Part shown: positions 15,774-23,711 of the stretch, piece by piece
Numbering within the stretch: the first letter of the stretch is position 1
How the letters are laid out: each line of letters begins with the position of its first letter
NCBI GenBank assembly: GCA_023428785.1
Contig: JAEYWU010000096.1
Location: forward strand, 1 to 29,627
Origin: Pseudomonadota bacterium
Lineage (GTDB): Bacteria; Pseudomonadota; Alphaproteobacteria; Caulobacterales; Caulobacteraceae
Direction of reading: 5' to 3'
Length of the DNA: 29,627 nucleotides
Made by a program: the position numbers and the translations under genes
Notes under the pieces: model-generated
Seen by the model: the letters and a program-made list of their open reading frames with translations, nothing else
Database searches by the model: none
Told to the model about the DNA's origin: nothing

Positions 15774-16517
15774 ATGAGCGACTTCAGACAAGACACGGCC
15801 GTCGGGGGCCGCGCCGACACGGCGATGGACGCCGGCCTGCGCAGCTTCATGCTCGGCGTCTACAACAAGCTGGCCCTGGGCCTTGCCGTCGCGGGCGGCC
15901 TGGCCTGGACAGTTGGCCATGTCGCGGCGGTCCAGCAGCTGTTCTACACGACCGGACCGGCCGGCGAGTTCGCCATGACGCCGCTGGGCATGGGCATCCA
16001 GTTCGCACCGCTGGTGCTGATCTTCGGCTCCATGTTCCTGATGAAGCGCCCCAGCCCGGTGATGACCAATCTGCTCTACTGGGCGGTGGTCACGACCATG
16101 GGCGCCTCGCTCGGCTGGATTTTCCTGGCCTACACGGGCTCCAGCGTCGCCTCGACCTTCTTCATCACGGCCGCGGCCTTCGCCGGCCTGAGCCTGTTCG
16201 GCTACATGACCAAGCGGGACCTGGGGCCGATCGGCACCTTCCTGATCATGGGCATGATCGGCCTGGTGATCGCCTCGATCGTCAACATCTTCCTGCAGTC
16301 GCCGATGCTGTACTGGATCGTGACCTTCGCGGGCGTTCTGATCTTCTCGGGCCTGATCGCCTATGACACCCAGCGCCTGAAGCTGACCTACTACCAGCTG
16401 GGCGGCGACCAGGCGGCCATGAGCGTGGCCACCAGCTTCGGCGCCCTGAACCTGTTCATCCTGTTCGTGAACCTGTTCCTGATGCTGCTGCGCATCTTCG
16501 GCGCCAGCCGCGAGTAG
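15774..16517 (+). CDS. Bax inhibitor-1/YccA family membrane protein
   Basis: A 247-aa integral membrane protein with about seven hydrophobic segments, including WTVGHVAAVQQLFYT and AGVLIFSGLIAYDTQRLK, the latter containing the conserved YDTQ-type aspartate of the BI-1 family. Members form pH-sensitive calcium-leak channels or modulate membrane proteolysis (YccA with FtsH). I chose the ATG at 15774; a GTG at 15765 lies closer to the GGGAG ribosome site and would add three residues. The frame continues upstream, but that part is promoter-like. A strong hairpin terminator follows the stop. Confidence 0.92.
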   Translation: MSDFRQDTAVGGRADTAMDAGLRSFMLGVYNKLALGLAVAGGLAWTVGHVAAVQQLFYTTGPAGEFAMTPLGMGIQFAPLVLIFGSMFLMKRPSPVMTNLLYWAVVTTMGASLGWIFLAYTGSSVASTFFITAAAFAGLSLFGYMTKRDLGPIGTFLIMGMIGLVIASIVNIFLQSPMLYWIVTFAGVLIFSGLIAYDTQRLKLTYYQLGGDQAAMSVATSFGALNLFILFVNLFLMLLRIFGASRE

Positions 16518-16542
16518 GCCTCAGCGCCGACCGAAACAGCGA

Positions 16543-16571
16543 GGGGCCCCGGAGCGATCCGGGGCCCCTTT
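16543..16571. terminator. Strong intrinsic terminator, shared by convergent genes
   Basis: An 11-bp perfect stem (GGGGCCCCGGA with TCCGGGGCCCC) closes a GCGA tetraloop and is followed by TTT on the plus strand. It sits between the stops of the BI-1 gene and the convergent DUF2794 gene. The T-tract serves the plus strand best; on the minus strand the hairpin could still slow polymerase. Confidence 0.85.
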
Positions 16572-16572
16572 G

Positions 16573-16908
16573 CTATTCCACCACCGAGAAGCGCTTGCGG
16601 TCGAAGAAGCGCAGCACCGGCTCCAGCTCGTGGCCGCGCTTGAGGATCTGGCCGCCCTGGCCGATCAGAGCCCACTGGCCCTGGCGGCGCTGAAGCTCGG
16701 GGCGTTTCTCGATCGTGTAGAGGGGCGCGTCGCCTGAGCGCTTGAAGACGGCGAAGACCGCGCAGTCCTCGAAGCCGCCGACGGAATAGTCGCGCCAGTC
16801 GCCGGCGGCGACCATCCGGCCATAGAGCCTGAGGATGGCGTCCAGCTCCAGCCGGTGGAAAAAGACCGGCCCTTTGGCGGGACTATCCTGAGGCTGATCG
16901 ACACTCAT
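16573..16908 (-). CDS. DUF2794 family protein
   Basis: A 111-aa protein with the DUF2794 pattern: FFHRLELDAILRLYGRMVAAGDWRDYSVG (helix-rich N-half), AVFAVFKRSGDAPLYTIEKRPEL and GQGGQILKRGHELEPVLRFFDRK. The family is largely restricted to Alphaproteobacteria and is uncharacterised. No signal peptide or membrane segment is seen. It is transcribed alone, divergent from the candidate small RNA, and ends at a shared terminator. Confidence 0.85.
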   Translation of the reverse strand: MSVDQPQDSPAKGPVFFHRLELDAILRLYGRMVAAGDWRDYSVGGFEDCAVFAVFKRSGDAPLYTIEKRPELQRRQGQWALIGQGGQILKRGHELEPVLRFFDRKRFSVVE

Positions 16909-16969
16909 CGCGGCCAGCCTAGACCCGCGAACGCCGTATGGGGAAGCGGCATCGAAAAACCACCGCTAT

Positions 16970-16992
16970 CCCTTATTGCGCAACGTTAAGGG
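16970..16992. repeat. Dyad in the DUF2794/ncRNA divergent region
   Basis: CCCTTA (16970-16975) and TAAGGG (16987-16992) form an inverted repeat around an 11-nt spacer that begins with the palindrome TTGCGCAA. It lies between the divergent DUF2794 gene and the candidate small RNA and could be an operator for either. No regulator is assigned. Confidence 0.35.
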
Positions 16993-16995
16993 AAA

Positions 16996-17203
16996 GGCCG
17001 CGAAGAAGTCTCAATTCGGTCCTTCGGCGGCCATGGGCGGGGCCGACATAGCCTCATGTCGGCTGGCCGGTTCACCTTGAGACCCGGATCCTGAACAGCC
17101 CCCCCAGCCCCCTGGGTTTCCAGGTTCCGGCCAGCCGACGCTTCCTCCAAGCGAGACGCCCGGGCGACCACCCCTCCCCTCCCAAAGGTCGCTCGGGCGT
17201 TTT
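16996..17203 (+). ncRNA. Candidate structured small RNA with intrinsic terminator
   Basis: No credible reading frame covers this region, yet the plus strand ends in a clear terminator with no upstream coding gene on that strand. Helices seen: H1 GGCCGC+GAAG / CTTC+GCGGCC (16996-17032); H2 GCCGACAT/ATGTCGGC (17042-17063); H3, a long stem of 13 perfect pairs (17058-17070 with 17127-17139) extended inward by 11 of 12 pairs (17074-17085 with 17114-17125); a GCTT-CCTCC-AAGC mini-hairpin (17140-17152); and the terminator (17157-17199). H2 and H3 share GTCGGC at 17058-17063, so they are mutually exclusive. Two loops are C/U-rich and complementary to a ribosome-binding site. The 5' end is unknown. 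It diverges from DUF2794 and converges on the HtrA gene. Confidence 0.55.
17157..17203 (+). terminator. Intrinsic terminator of the candidate small RNA
   Basis: CGCCCGGGCGACC (17157-17169) pairs with GGTCGCTCGGGCG (17187-17199) over 13 positions with a single G-U, around a 17-nt loop made almost only of C and U plus AAA. TTTT follows directly on the plus strand; the minus-strand reading has no T-tract. Its direction therefore implies a plus-strand transcript although no plus-strand gene precedes it. Confidence 0.75.
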
Positions 17204-17214
17204 GCGTTTGGGGC

Positions 17215-18564
17215 TCAGGCCGGCATCAGGCTGATCGGGAAGCGCTCGCCGCCCCGCACGATGACCAGCTGGACACCCTCGGGGTGATCGCGGAACTCCT
17301 TGTCCAGGTCCTCGGCCGACAGGATGTCGGTCGTGTTGACCCGAACCACCACATCACCAGCGACCAGGCCGGCGGCGGCGGCCACCGAGCCGGGCTCCAC
17401 GAAGGTGATCAGGGCGCCGCCCTCCAGGCCCTCGGCCGAGCGGTCGGTAGGCCGCAGGTCGCGGAAGCCCGCGCCAAACGCCTGGCCGGACACGCCGGTG
17501 ACGGCGGTGCGCGGCGTCGCGGGCGGCTCCTCGACGGTGACCGTGGTGCGCATCTCCTCGGAGGCGCGCAGATAGACGATGTCCAGGCGGCTTCCCGGCG
17601 CGGCGATGCCGACGGTCGAGGTGACGCCGCCCGAGCCTTCGACGGCGCGACCTCCTATACGGATGATGACGTCGTTGCGGCGCAGGCCGGCGGCCTCGGC
17701 GGGCGAGCCCGGCACGACATCCTCGACCACCGCGCCGCGCACGATAGGCGTACCCAGTTCACGGGCGCGCGCCGGAGTCAGGGACCCCAGGGTGGCGCCG
17801 ATACGGCCCCGGCGGACCGATCCGCCCGTGCGCAGCTGGTCAGCCACGGCCAGCATGATGCGGCTGGGCACGGCGAAGGCGACGCCGTCGTTGCCGCCGC
17901 CCAGGCTGCCCGAGAGGATGGCGGTGTTGATGCCGATCAGGCGGCCGGCGCTATCCAGCAGCGGCCCCCCGGAGTTGCCCGAGTTCACCGCGGCATCGGT
18001 CTGGATGTAGTCCTCGATCGCATCGCCCATGCCGGAACGGCCCAGGCCCGAGATCACGCCCATGGTCAGGGTCTGGTCCAGGCCCAGCGGGTGGCCGACG
18101 GCGAAAACAAGATCGCCGGTGCGCAGGGTGTCGGAATCCACGATCGGCACCTGGCTGAGGTTGGTGGCGCTGATCTGCAGGACGGCGATGTCGGTGGCGT
18201 CGTCAGCGCCCAGCAGGGTCGCATCGAAGGAGCGCCCGTCAATCAGGTCGACGCGGTAGGTGTTGCCGCCTTCGACGACGTGCTGGTTGGTGACCACGAT
18301 CCCGGCCGCGGCGTCGATGATGACGCCCGAACCGCCCGAAATCTCGCGCGGCGTGGCGGCTGCGCCCGACGAGGACGGCCCCGACCGGCTGAGCGTCGTG
18401 ACACGAACGACCGCAGGAAGGGCCTGTTCGATCTGGTTGGCGAAGCTGAAGACACCGCGCTCGGCGTCATAGGGCAAGGGAAAGGCCGGAGCCTCCTGCG
18501 CCTGGGCGGCGCCCGCCAGAACGGTGGACGCCAGAAGAACCGCGGCGGTCACGCTCCGCTTCAT
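17215..18564 (-). CDS. HtrA/DegP-like periplasmic serine protease with two PDZ domains
   Basis: A 449-aa protein starting at the ATG at 18564, 2 bp after the kinase stop; the same frame stays open further upstream only as a shadow of the kinase gene. A signal peptide (MKRSVTAAVLLASTVLAGAAQAQ) exports it. The trypsin-like domain has His95 (TNQHVV), Asp125 (ATDIAVL) and Ser198 (NSGNSGGPL). Two PDZ domains follow (about 260-345, with GAVVEDVVPGSPAEAAGLRRND, and 365-449, with VEPGSVAAAAGLVAGDVV). It should degrade or refold damaged envelope proteins. It is the third gene after a response regulator and a sensor kinase, which fits induction by envelope stress. Confidence 0.92.
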   Translation of the reverse strand: MKRSVTAAVLLASTVLAGAAQAQEAPAFPLPYDAERGVFSFANQIEQALPAVVRVTTLSRSGPSSSGAAATPREISGGSGVIIDAAAGIVVTNQHVVEGGNTYRVDLIDGRSFDATLLGADDATDIAVLQISATNLSQVPIVDSDTLRTGDLVFAVGHPLGLDQTLTMGVISGLGRSGMGDAIEDYIQTDAAVNSGNSGGPLLDSAGRLIGINTAILSGSLGGGNDGVAFAVPSRIMLAVADQLRTGGSVRRGRIGATLGSLTPARARELGTPIVRGAVVEDVVPGSPAEAAGLRRNDVIIRIGGRAVEGSGGVTSTVGIAAPGSRLDIVYLRASEEMRTTVTVEEPPATPRTAVTGVSGQAFGAGFRDLRPTDRSAEGLEGGALITFVEPGSVAAAAGLVAGDVVVRVNTTDILSAEDLDKEFRDHPEGVQLVIVRGGERFPISLMPA

Positions 18565-18566
18565 CA

Positions 18567-19940
18567 CTATACCCTCATGGTCACGATCGAGCCCTCGGGC
18601 CCTGTGTTGATATCCAGTTTGCCGCCGTGACGGCGCATGATCGCGCGTACGAAGGCAAGACCCATTCGATGACTGTCGCCGTCGGCCGGGCCATCGGCGG
18701 TCGCGGCCATGCCGGGGCCCTGATCGGCGACCGAGACAACCGCCAGCTCCCCCTCGGTGCAGGCCTTGATGCGCACCACCCCTCCGTCGGGCGAATATTT
18801 CACGGCGTTGTCCACCAGATTCGCTACCGCGCGTTGCAAAAGACTGGCCACGCCGAGCGTCTCGGCATGGCTCAGTTCGGTTTCGAAGCGTATCTCGCGT
18901 CCCTCGGCGATCGGCTCGTAGAGTTCGATGGCGGAGGCGCAGATCTGATCCAGCCGGACGCTCTCGAAGGCCCAGGCCTCGCCGTCCCTCAGGGCAAGGG
19001 ACTCGTTCATCGCCTGGGTCAGGTAACGCAGGTCGGCGCGCGCCTGATCCACCAGGGCGGGATCGCCCGTATCGCCGAACTGGTCCAGTCGCGCCCGCGC
19101 ACGGGCCAGCGGCGTGCGGAAATCGTGGGCGACCTGATCCGAGGTGTCGCGCAGCCAGACCAGCAGCTCCTGGAGGCGTCCCAGCGTGATGTTCACCTGA
19201 CCCGTCAGGACCCGCAGGTCCCCGGTCATCTCCTGCTCGGGGATGGCGTCGCCGAAATCGCCGCGGCCCGCCTGTTCCAGGCTGGCGTTGATGCGGCGCA
19301 CGCCAGAGACCATGCGGGCCCGCGACCAACCGGCCGAAGCCAGGCCAAAGGCCAGCAGAAGCACCCCCATGGCGCCGACCGCGAGCGCGGCGACGCCCCA
19401 GGCGCGGCCTGTCCGCTCGACCACGCGCCCGATGATGACCCGCATGGGCCCCGTCGTGTCGTGTACGGCGACAACCTCTACCGAGCGGCCGGGACACAAG
19501 GTGCCCGCAGGGAGACGCAGCAAAAAGACGTTCGGACCAACGGTTTCCATCGGCCGCGGGCGCGCCTCGGCCAAGGCCCGGAATCCCGCGGTGCGCCCGT
19601 CCGGCGCCTGGACCCAGCGAACGCCGAAGTTGGGAATCCGGCCCGAACAGGCGTCAGCCACGCTGGATTCAGCGCCGGGACGCCCCTGAAAAACGTCCAG
19701 CCAGTGCGCGATCTGGTCAGCGTCAGGCGCCTCGCGCGGACCCTCGGCGGTGAGATTGCTCAGGGCGTCCATCTTGGACAGCAGGGCGCTGAAGTCGCGC
19801 AGGGCCGCGACGGCCGCCCGCTGGCGCTGTTCCCCACGCACCGCATTGTGGGTGACCGCCAGCGAGACGGTCAGGGCCACGGCGGCCAGCACCGCCACAA
19901 GCGCCGCCAGCCATGCTCCGCTGACGGGCGGCAATCTCAC
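18567..19940 (-). CDS. Sensor histidine kinase
   Basis: A 457-aa membrane kinase starting at GTG, overlapping the response-regulator stop (GTGA). A first transmembrane helix (residues 10-30), a periplasmic domain of about 150 residues with two cysteines (Cys98 and Cys149), a second helix (182-205), a HAMP linker, a HisKA H-box with phospho-acceptor His272 (VAHDFRTPLARARARL) and a HATPase domain with an N-box Asn378 (LVDNAVKYS) and a G1 box DQGPGM (406-411). All catalytic residues are present. It is co-encoded with its regulator and an HtrA protease, suggesting it senses envelope damage, comparable to CpxA/RstB logic; the signal itself is unknown. Confidence 0.92.
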   Translation of the reverse strand: MRLPPVSGAWLAALVAVLAAVALTVSLAVTHNAVRGEQRQRAAVAALRDFSALLSKMDALSNLTAEGPREAPDADQIAHWLDVFQGRPGAESSVADACSGRIPNFGVRWVQAPDGRTAGFRALAEARPRPMETVGPNVFLLRLPAGTLCPGRSVEVVAVHDTTGPMRVIIGRVVERTGRAWGVAALAVGAMGVLLLAFGLASAGWSRARMVSGVRRINASLEQAGRGDFGDAIPEQEMTGDLRVLTGQVNITLGRLQELLVWLRDTSDQVAHDFRTPLARARARLDQFGDTGDPALVDQARADLRYLTQAMNESLALRDGEAWAFESVRLDQICASAIELYEPIAEGREIRFETELSHAETLGVASLLQRAVANLVDNAVKYSPDGGVVRIKACTEGELAVVSVADQGPGMAATADGPADGDSHRMGLAFVRAIMRRHGGKLDINTGPEGSIVTMRV

Positions 19941-20737
19941 GCCTGGCCGTCCAGCATCCGGAAGACGAGGCTCTGGCTACGGGCCGAAACGATCAGCGGG
20001 TGAAGGGATTCAGGAAGCTCCGGGCATTGCTCCTTGAGCCGCCGGCGCAGGGCCGAAATGCGCGCATCGATGATGTTGACGTAGTTGTCCGGCAGGAATT
20101 TCCACTCGATCCAGCAACGGTCCCACAGCATGGACTTGGTCACCGGCTGCCCCCGCGCCGCCATGAGCTCGGCCACGATGGCGAACTCCAGCGGGGACAG
20201 GTCGAGCATGCGCGGCTGGGCGCCCTGGGGGTGGAAGGCGAGCGTGCGCGCGCCGGTGGACAGACGGAAAGGCCCGTTCGTCAGCTCGCCCTTGGGGGCA
20301 TCCCCGTTGGCGCGCTTGGTGCGGCGCAACTGGGCGGCGACCCGCGCCAGAAGCTCCTCGTCGCCGACCGGCTTGGCCACATAGTCGTCGGCCCCCGCCA
20401 TCAGTCCCTCGACCTTCTGGCGCTCGCCGCCCAGGGCCGTCAGGAACAGGGCCGGGGCCTCGGCAGACGGGCCGTCTCCGCCGCGAATCGCGTTCAGCGC
20501 GCTCAGGCCGTCCATTCCGGGCGTGATCCGATCCAGGATCAGCACGTCATAGGCGCGTTCCGACGCCTTGCTGATCGCCTCCTCGCCGGTGACGGCGCGG
20601 TCGACGCCGCCGAAGCCGGCGCGGTCCAGCTTGCCCGCGACGTGATCGGCCAGGGCGGCATCGTCCTCGAGCAGCAGGGCGGTGCGCCCTTCAAAGATGC
20701 GGGTCAGCGCGGCGTACGGATCGGCCGGGTCGGTCAT
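19937..20737 (-). CDS. Two-component response regulator with a divergent winged-helix output domain
   Basis: A 266-aa protein from the ATG at 20737, with a GAGGGGAC ribosome site just upstream. The receiver domain has the acidic pocket Glu24-Asp25-Asp26, phospho-acceptor Asp69 (LILDRITPG), Thr100 and Lys122 (AKP). The C-terminal part (about 155-262) follows the OmpR/PhoB winged helix (LDLSPLEFAIVAELMAARGQPVTKSMLWDRCW, then DNYVNIIDARISALRRRLKE), but the usual IRTVRGVGYR wing strand is replaced by IVSARSQSLVFRML. It forms an operon with the kinase (4-bp overlap) and the HtrA protease and is divergent from chvI. Confidence 0.9.
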   Translation of the reverse strand: MTDPADPYAALTRIFEGRTALLLEDDAALADHVAGKLDRAGFGGVDRAVTGEEAISKASERAYDVLILDRITPGMDGLSALNAIRGGDGPSAEAPALFLTALGGERQKVEGLMAGADDYVAKPVGDEELLARVAAQLRRTKRANGDAPKGELTNGPFRLSTGARTLAFHPQGAQPRMLDLSPLEFAIVAELMAARGQPVTKSMLWDRCWIEWKFLPDNYVNIIDARISALRRRLKEQCPELPESLHPLIVSARSQSLVFRMLDGQA

Positions 20738-20843
20738 GCGAAGGTCCCCTCTGTCGCGGCGGGACCATAGCGCCGGTTGCGGAACGGCGCGACGGCAGAC
20801 GGCGTTCAGGCGGCTGATCGTTTCTGACCTGTCATCGCGCGCC

Positions 20844-20872
20844 TTGGCCTGAACGTCTGCGCGCCCTAATCT
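20844..20872 (+). promoter_or_regulatory. Putative chvI operon promoter
   Basis: TTGGCC (20844-20849) and TAATCT (20867-20872) are exactly 17 bp apart, about 57 bp before the chvI ATG. The GCCCTAATC context also resembles the Caulobacter housekeeping -10. Pattern match only. Confidence 0.45.
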
Positions 20873-20928
20873 TGTCACTGCGCCCCACGAAGCGTGGCCG
20901 CACCGCTGGACGGAGACCTCCTAGCCCC

Positions 20929-21627
20929 ATGGCGAACATCACCCTCGTGGACGACGACGAGAACATCGTCGAATCGGTCAAGCTGGCTCTGGAGAGCCAC
21001 GGGCACACCGTGCGCGCCTATCATGACGGCGTCGCGGGGCTCGAAGCCCTTGAGGCCGAGCCGCCGGACCTGGCCATCCTGGACGTCAAGATGCCCCGCA
21101 TGGACGGCATGGAGGTGCTGCGCCGCATCCGCCAGACGTCCAACCTGCCGATCATCATGCTGACGTCCAAGGACGAGGAGATCGACGAGATCCTCGGCTT
21201 CAACCTGGGCGCCGACGACTACATGACCAAGCCGTTCAGCCAGCGCCTGCTGATCGAACGGATCAAGGCCATCCTGCGCCGCGCCGGCATCGAACAGGGC
21301 GAACCCGTCGACGCTGACGCCTCGGCCAAGGCCCTGCGCCGCGGCAAGCTGGCCATGGATCCAGCCCGCCACGAATGCACCTGGGACGGCCGCCCCGTAC
21401 GCCTGACCGTGACCGAGTTCCTGCTGCTGCAGGCCCTGGCCCAGCGCCCGGGCTTCGTGAAGAGCCGCGACAACCTGATGGACGCCGCCTACGACGATCA
21501 GGTCTATGTCGACGACCGCACGATCGACAGCCACATCAAGCGGATGCGCAAGAAGTTCCGCGTGGTCGATCCCGAGTTCGACGCGATCGAGACCCTCTAC
21601 GGAGTGGGCTACCGCTACCGTGAGTGA
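20929..21627 (+). CDS. chvI: Response regulator ChvI
   Basis: A 232-aa OmpR-family regulator from the ATG at 20929 (MANITLVDDDENIVESVK). The receiver has Asp8/Asp9, phospho-acceptor Asp52 (AILDVKMPRMDG), Thr79 and Lys101 (TKPFS). The output winged helix (LTVTEFLLLQALAQRPGFVKSRDNLMDAAY, DDRTIDSHIKRMRKKFR, ETLYGVGYRYRE) matches ChvI/ExoR-system regulators of Alphaproteobacteria. In Caulobacter, Sinorhizobium and Agrobacterium ChvI-ChvG controls the response to acid, cell-wall and envelope stress. The chvG start overlaps the chvI stop, and PTS genes follow, the conserved alphaproteobacterial arrangement. Confidence 0.95.
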   Translation: MANITLVDDDENIVESVKLALESHGHTVRAYHDGVAGLEALEAEPPDLAILDVKMPRMDGMEVLRRIRQTSNLPIIMLTSKDEEIDEILGFNLGADDYMTKPFSQRLLIERIKAILRRAGIEQGEPVDADASAKALRRGKLAMDPARHECTWDGRPVRLTVTEFLLLQALAQRPGFVKSRDNLMDAAYDDQVYVDDRTIDSHIKRMRKKFRVVDPEFDAIETLYGVGYRYRE

Positions 21628-23194
21628 CGCCGACGACGCCGCCTTTCGTCGTCCGCACCACCGGCTGAAGTCGCTCTTCAGCTCGGGGCTGGCCCGACTG
21701 ATCGTCGGGCTGAACCTGATCACCCTGGCCATTCTGGTGGTCGGAATGTTCGGGCTGAACGAATGGCGGCGCGGCCTGCTGGATGCGCGCATCCAGTATC
21801 TGAACGCCCAGGCCCAACTGGTCGCGACCGTGCTCTATGAGTTCGGGGCGACCCAGGGCGAACCCTATCCGACCATCGATCCGATCCAGTCGGCCCAGTT
21901 CCTGCGCGCCGACCTGATCCCGGAAGGCCAGCGGGCGCGCCTGTACGACATCGACGGCTTCGTGGTCGCCGATTCCTACCTGATCACCGACGCAGTGGAG
22001 GTCCAGGAACTGCCGCCCGCGCGGCCAGCAGGACAGGCCGCCCCGCCAGAGCCTGATCCCGCTCAGGCCGAAACGCGCCTGACCCGAGCCCGCAACGCCC
22101 TTGCCGCCGAGGTCGAGGCGGCTCTGACGGGCGCGCCGCAGGCCGGGGTGCGCGTCAACGAACTGGGCCAACAGGTGGTGTCGGTCTCAGTGCCCATCCG
22201 CCACGTCGAGACGGTGGTCGGCGTCCTGACGCTGGAGGCCGACGACTTCTCCGAGATCGTGACGGCGCAGCGCGTGGCCCTGATCCCGTTCGCCCTGGTG
22301 GCGCTTGGCGTGACCCTGCTGACAGCGGTGCTGCTCTATTTCTGGGTCGTCAGGCCGCTGCTGCGGCTGGCTCGCGCGGCCGACCAGGTGCGCCTGCAAC
22401 GGGCCAGGGCCATCTCCCTGCCCGACCTTGAGGATCGCAAGGACGAGATCGGGGACCTGGCGCGCGCGCTGGAGACCATGACCGGCACCCTGCACGAGCG
22501 GATGATCGCCATCGAACGGTTCGCCGCCGATGTCTCGCACGAGATCAAGAATCCGCTGACGTCGATCCGTTCGGCGGTCGAGACGCTGAGCCTGGTCAAG
22601 ACCGACGCTGACCGCAAACGTCTGCTGACCGTGCTTGAGCGCGATGTTTGGCGGGCCGACCGACTGATCACCGACATCTCCAATGCCTCGCGGCTGGACG
22701 CCGAACTGGCCCGCGATGCGCCCCGATCGGTGCCCCTGGAGCGCCTGCTGACCGACGTGGTCAGCATCTATGACGAGGAGCCCGGGGTCGCCCTGAACGT
22801 CATGGCCGACCAGGACTTCGACGTGATCGGCCGCGAGGGACCCTTGGGACAGGTGTTGCGCAACCTGATCGACAACGCCCGCTCGTTCAGCCCGCCGGAC
22901 GGCGGGGTTCGCGTGAGCCTAGCGCGCGACAGCCAGGACGACGAGTTGCCCGTGGTCATTACCGTCGAGGATGACGGGCCGGGAATCCCGGAGGAAAATC
23001 TCGAGACGGTGTTCCGGCGCTTCTATACCTCGCGGCCGCGCGGGACGGCCTTCGGCTCCAACTCGGGTCTGGGCCTGTCGATCGCCCGGCAGATCGTGGA
23101 GGCGCACGGCGGGACGGTCATCGCCGAGAACCGCCGTGATGAGACCGGTGAAGTCGCAGGGGCCCGCTTTGTCATCCGGCTGCCAGGCGCATGA
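21620..23194 (+). CDS. chvG: Sensor histidine kinase ChvG
   Basis: A 524-aa protein; the GTG at 21620 overlaps the last 8 bp of chvI and gives the start MSDADDAAFRRPHHRLK. Two transmembrane helices (about 25-46 and 219-243) flank a periplasmic sensor domain; HAMP follows, then an H-box with His307 (FAADVSHEIKNPLTSIRSAVETL) and an ATPase domain with LRNLIDNARSFSP and EDDGPGIPEENL. A proline/alanine-rich insert (about 132-150) lies in the periplasmic domain. ChvG phosphorylates ChvI; in Rhizobiales its activity is held back by periplasmic ExoR. hprK begins at the ATGA overlap with its stop, so the genes are translationally coupled. Confidence 0.95.
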   Translation: MSDADDAAFRRPHHRLKSLFSSGLARLIVGLNLITLAILVVGMFGLNEWRRGLLDARIQYLNAQAQLVATVLYEFGATQGEPYPTIDPIQSAQFLRADLIPEGQRARLYDIDGFVVADSYLITDAVEVQELPPARPAGQAAPPEPDPAQAETRLTRARNALAAEVEAALTGAPQAGVRVNELGQQVVSVSVPIRHVETVVGVLTLEADDFSEIVTAQRVALIPFALVALGVTLLTAVLLYFWVVRPLLRLARAADQVRLQRARAISLPDLEDRKDEIGDLARALETMTGTLHERMIAIERFAADVSHEIKNPLTSIRSAVETLSLVKTDADRKRLLTVLERDVWRADRLITDISNASRLDAELARDAPRSVPLERLLTDVVSIYDEEPGVALNVMADQDFDVIGREGPLGQVLRNLIDNARSFSPPDGGVRVSLARDSQDDELPVVITVEDDGPGIPEENLETVFRRFYTSRPRGTAFGSNSGLGLSIARQIVEAHGGTVIAENRRDETGEVAGARFVIRLPGA

Positions 23195-23634
23195 CGATCG
23201 TCCACGCCACCGCGGTGGCCGGGCTGACGCCTGACGGATGGCGCGCGGTCCTGCTGCGGGGTCCTTCCGGAGCGGGCAAGAGTGACCTGGCCCTGCGACT
23301 GATCGGCCGCGGCTGGCGACTGATCGGCGACGACTATGTCGAGGTCTGGCCGTCCGGCGGCGGACTGTATGTCGCGCCGGCGCCCCGGATCGCGGGCGCC
23401 ATCGAGGCGCGTGGCCTTGGAATTGTGGGCGCTCCGCACCTGGCGCTGGCCCGGGTGAGCCTGTTGGTCGACTGCATCACCGATGAGCCTGAACGCCTGC
23501 CGGAGCCTGGTCTGGAGGCGATCGCGACGGTAGACCTTGCTGTTCACGCCCTAGCTGCGCTTGAGGCGTCGGCGCCCGACAAGGTGGTATCCGCACTTGC
23601 AGCCCGCGACATGGCGTCGCGGTTGGAACCTTGA
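23191..23634 (+). CDS. hprK: HPr kinase/phosphorylase, truncated alphaproteobacterial type
   Basis: A 147-aa protein, about half the length of Gram-positive HprK because the N-terminal domain is absent, as usual in Alphaproteobacteria. It has a Walker A GPSGAGKS (residues 24-31), LIGDDYVEV and the HprK signature IEARGLGIV (71-79). It phosphorylates a serine on HPr in the cytoplasm; HPr is encoded two genes downstream. The start overlaps the chvG stop (ATGA), tying it to the ChvIG operon. The C-terminus is short. Confidence 0.93.
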   Translation: MTIVHATAVAGLTPDGWRAVLLRGPSGAGKSDLALRLIGRGWRLIGDDYVEVWPSGGGLYVAPAPRIAGAIEARGLGIVGAPHLALARVSLLVDCITDEPERLPEPGLEAIATVDLAVHALAALEASAPDKVVSALAARDMASRLEP

Positions 23635-23711
23635 GCCGGTTGCTCTAAGCAGCGTCCTTTCGACCAGCGGGCGACCCCGCTGTCGGGGGCCATGAGGGAT
23701 TGCGCCTAGTC

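Noticed and set aside
16996..17203. Identification of the candidate RNA as 6S RNA, SRP RNA or RNase P RNA
   Set aside because: A TTCACCTTGA stretch recalls 6S, but I cannot build the long closing stem with a central bubble; SRP and RNase P core motifs are absent.
17042..17203. Riboswitch or attenuator interpretation of the alternative helices
   Set aside because: No plus-strand gene follows the terminator; the next gene is convergent.
17215..19497. 760-aa continuous minus-strand frame as one protein
   Set aside because: Only the last 449 residues are real (HtrA with its own signal peptide). The earlier part is an out-of-frame reading of the kinase gene and is Arg/Gly-rich nonsense.
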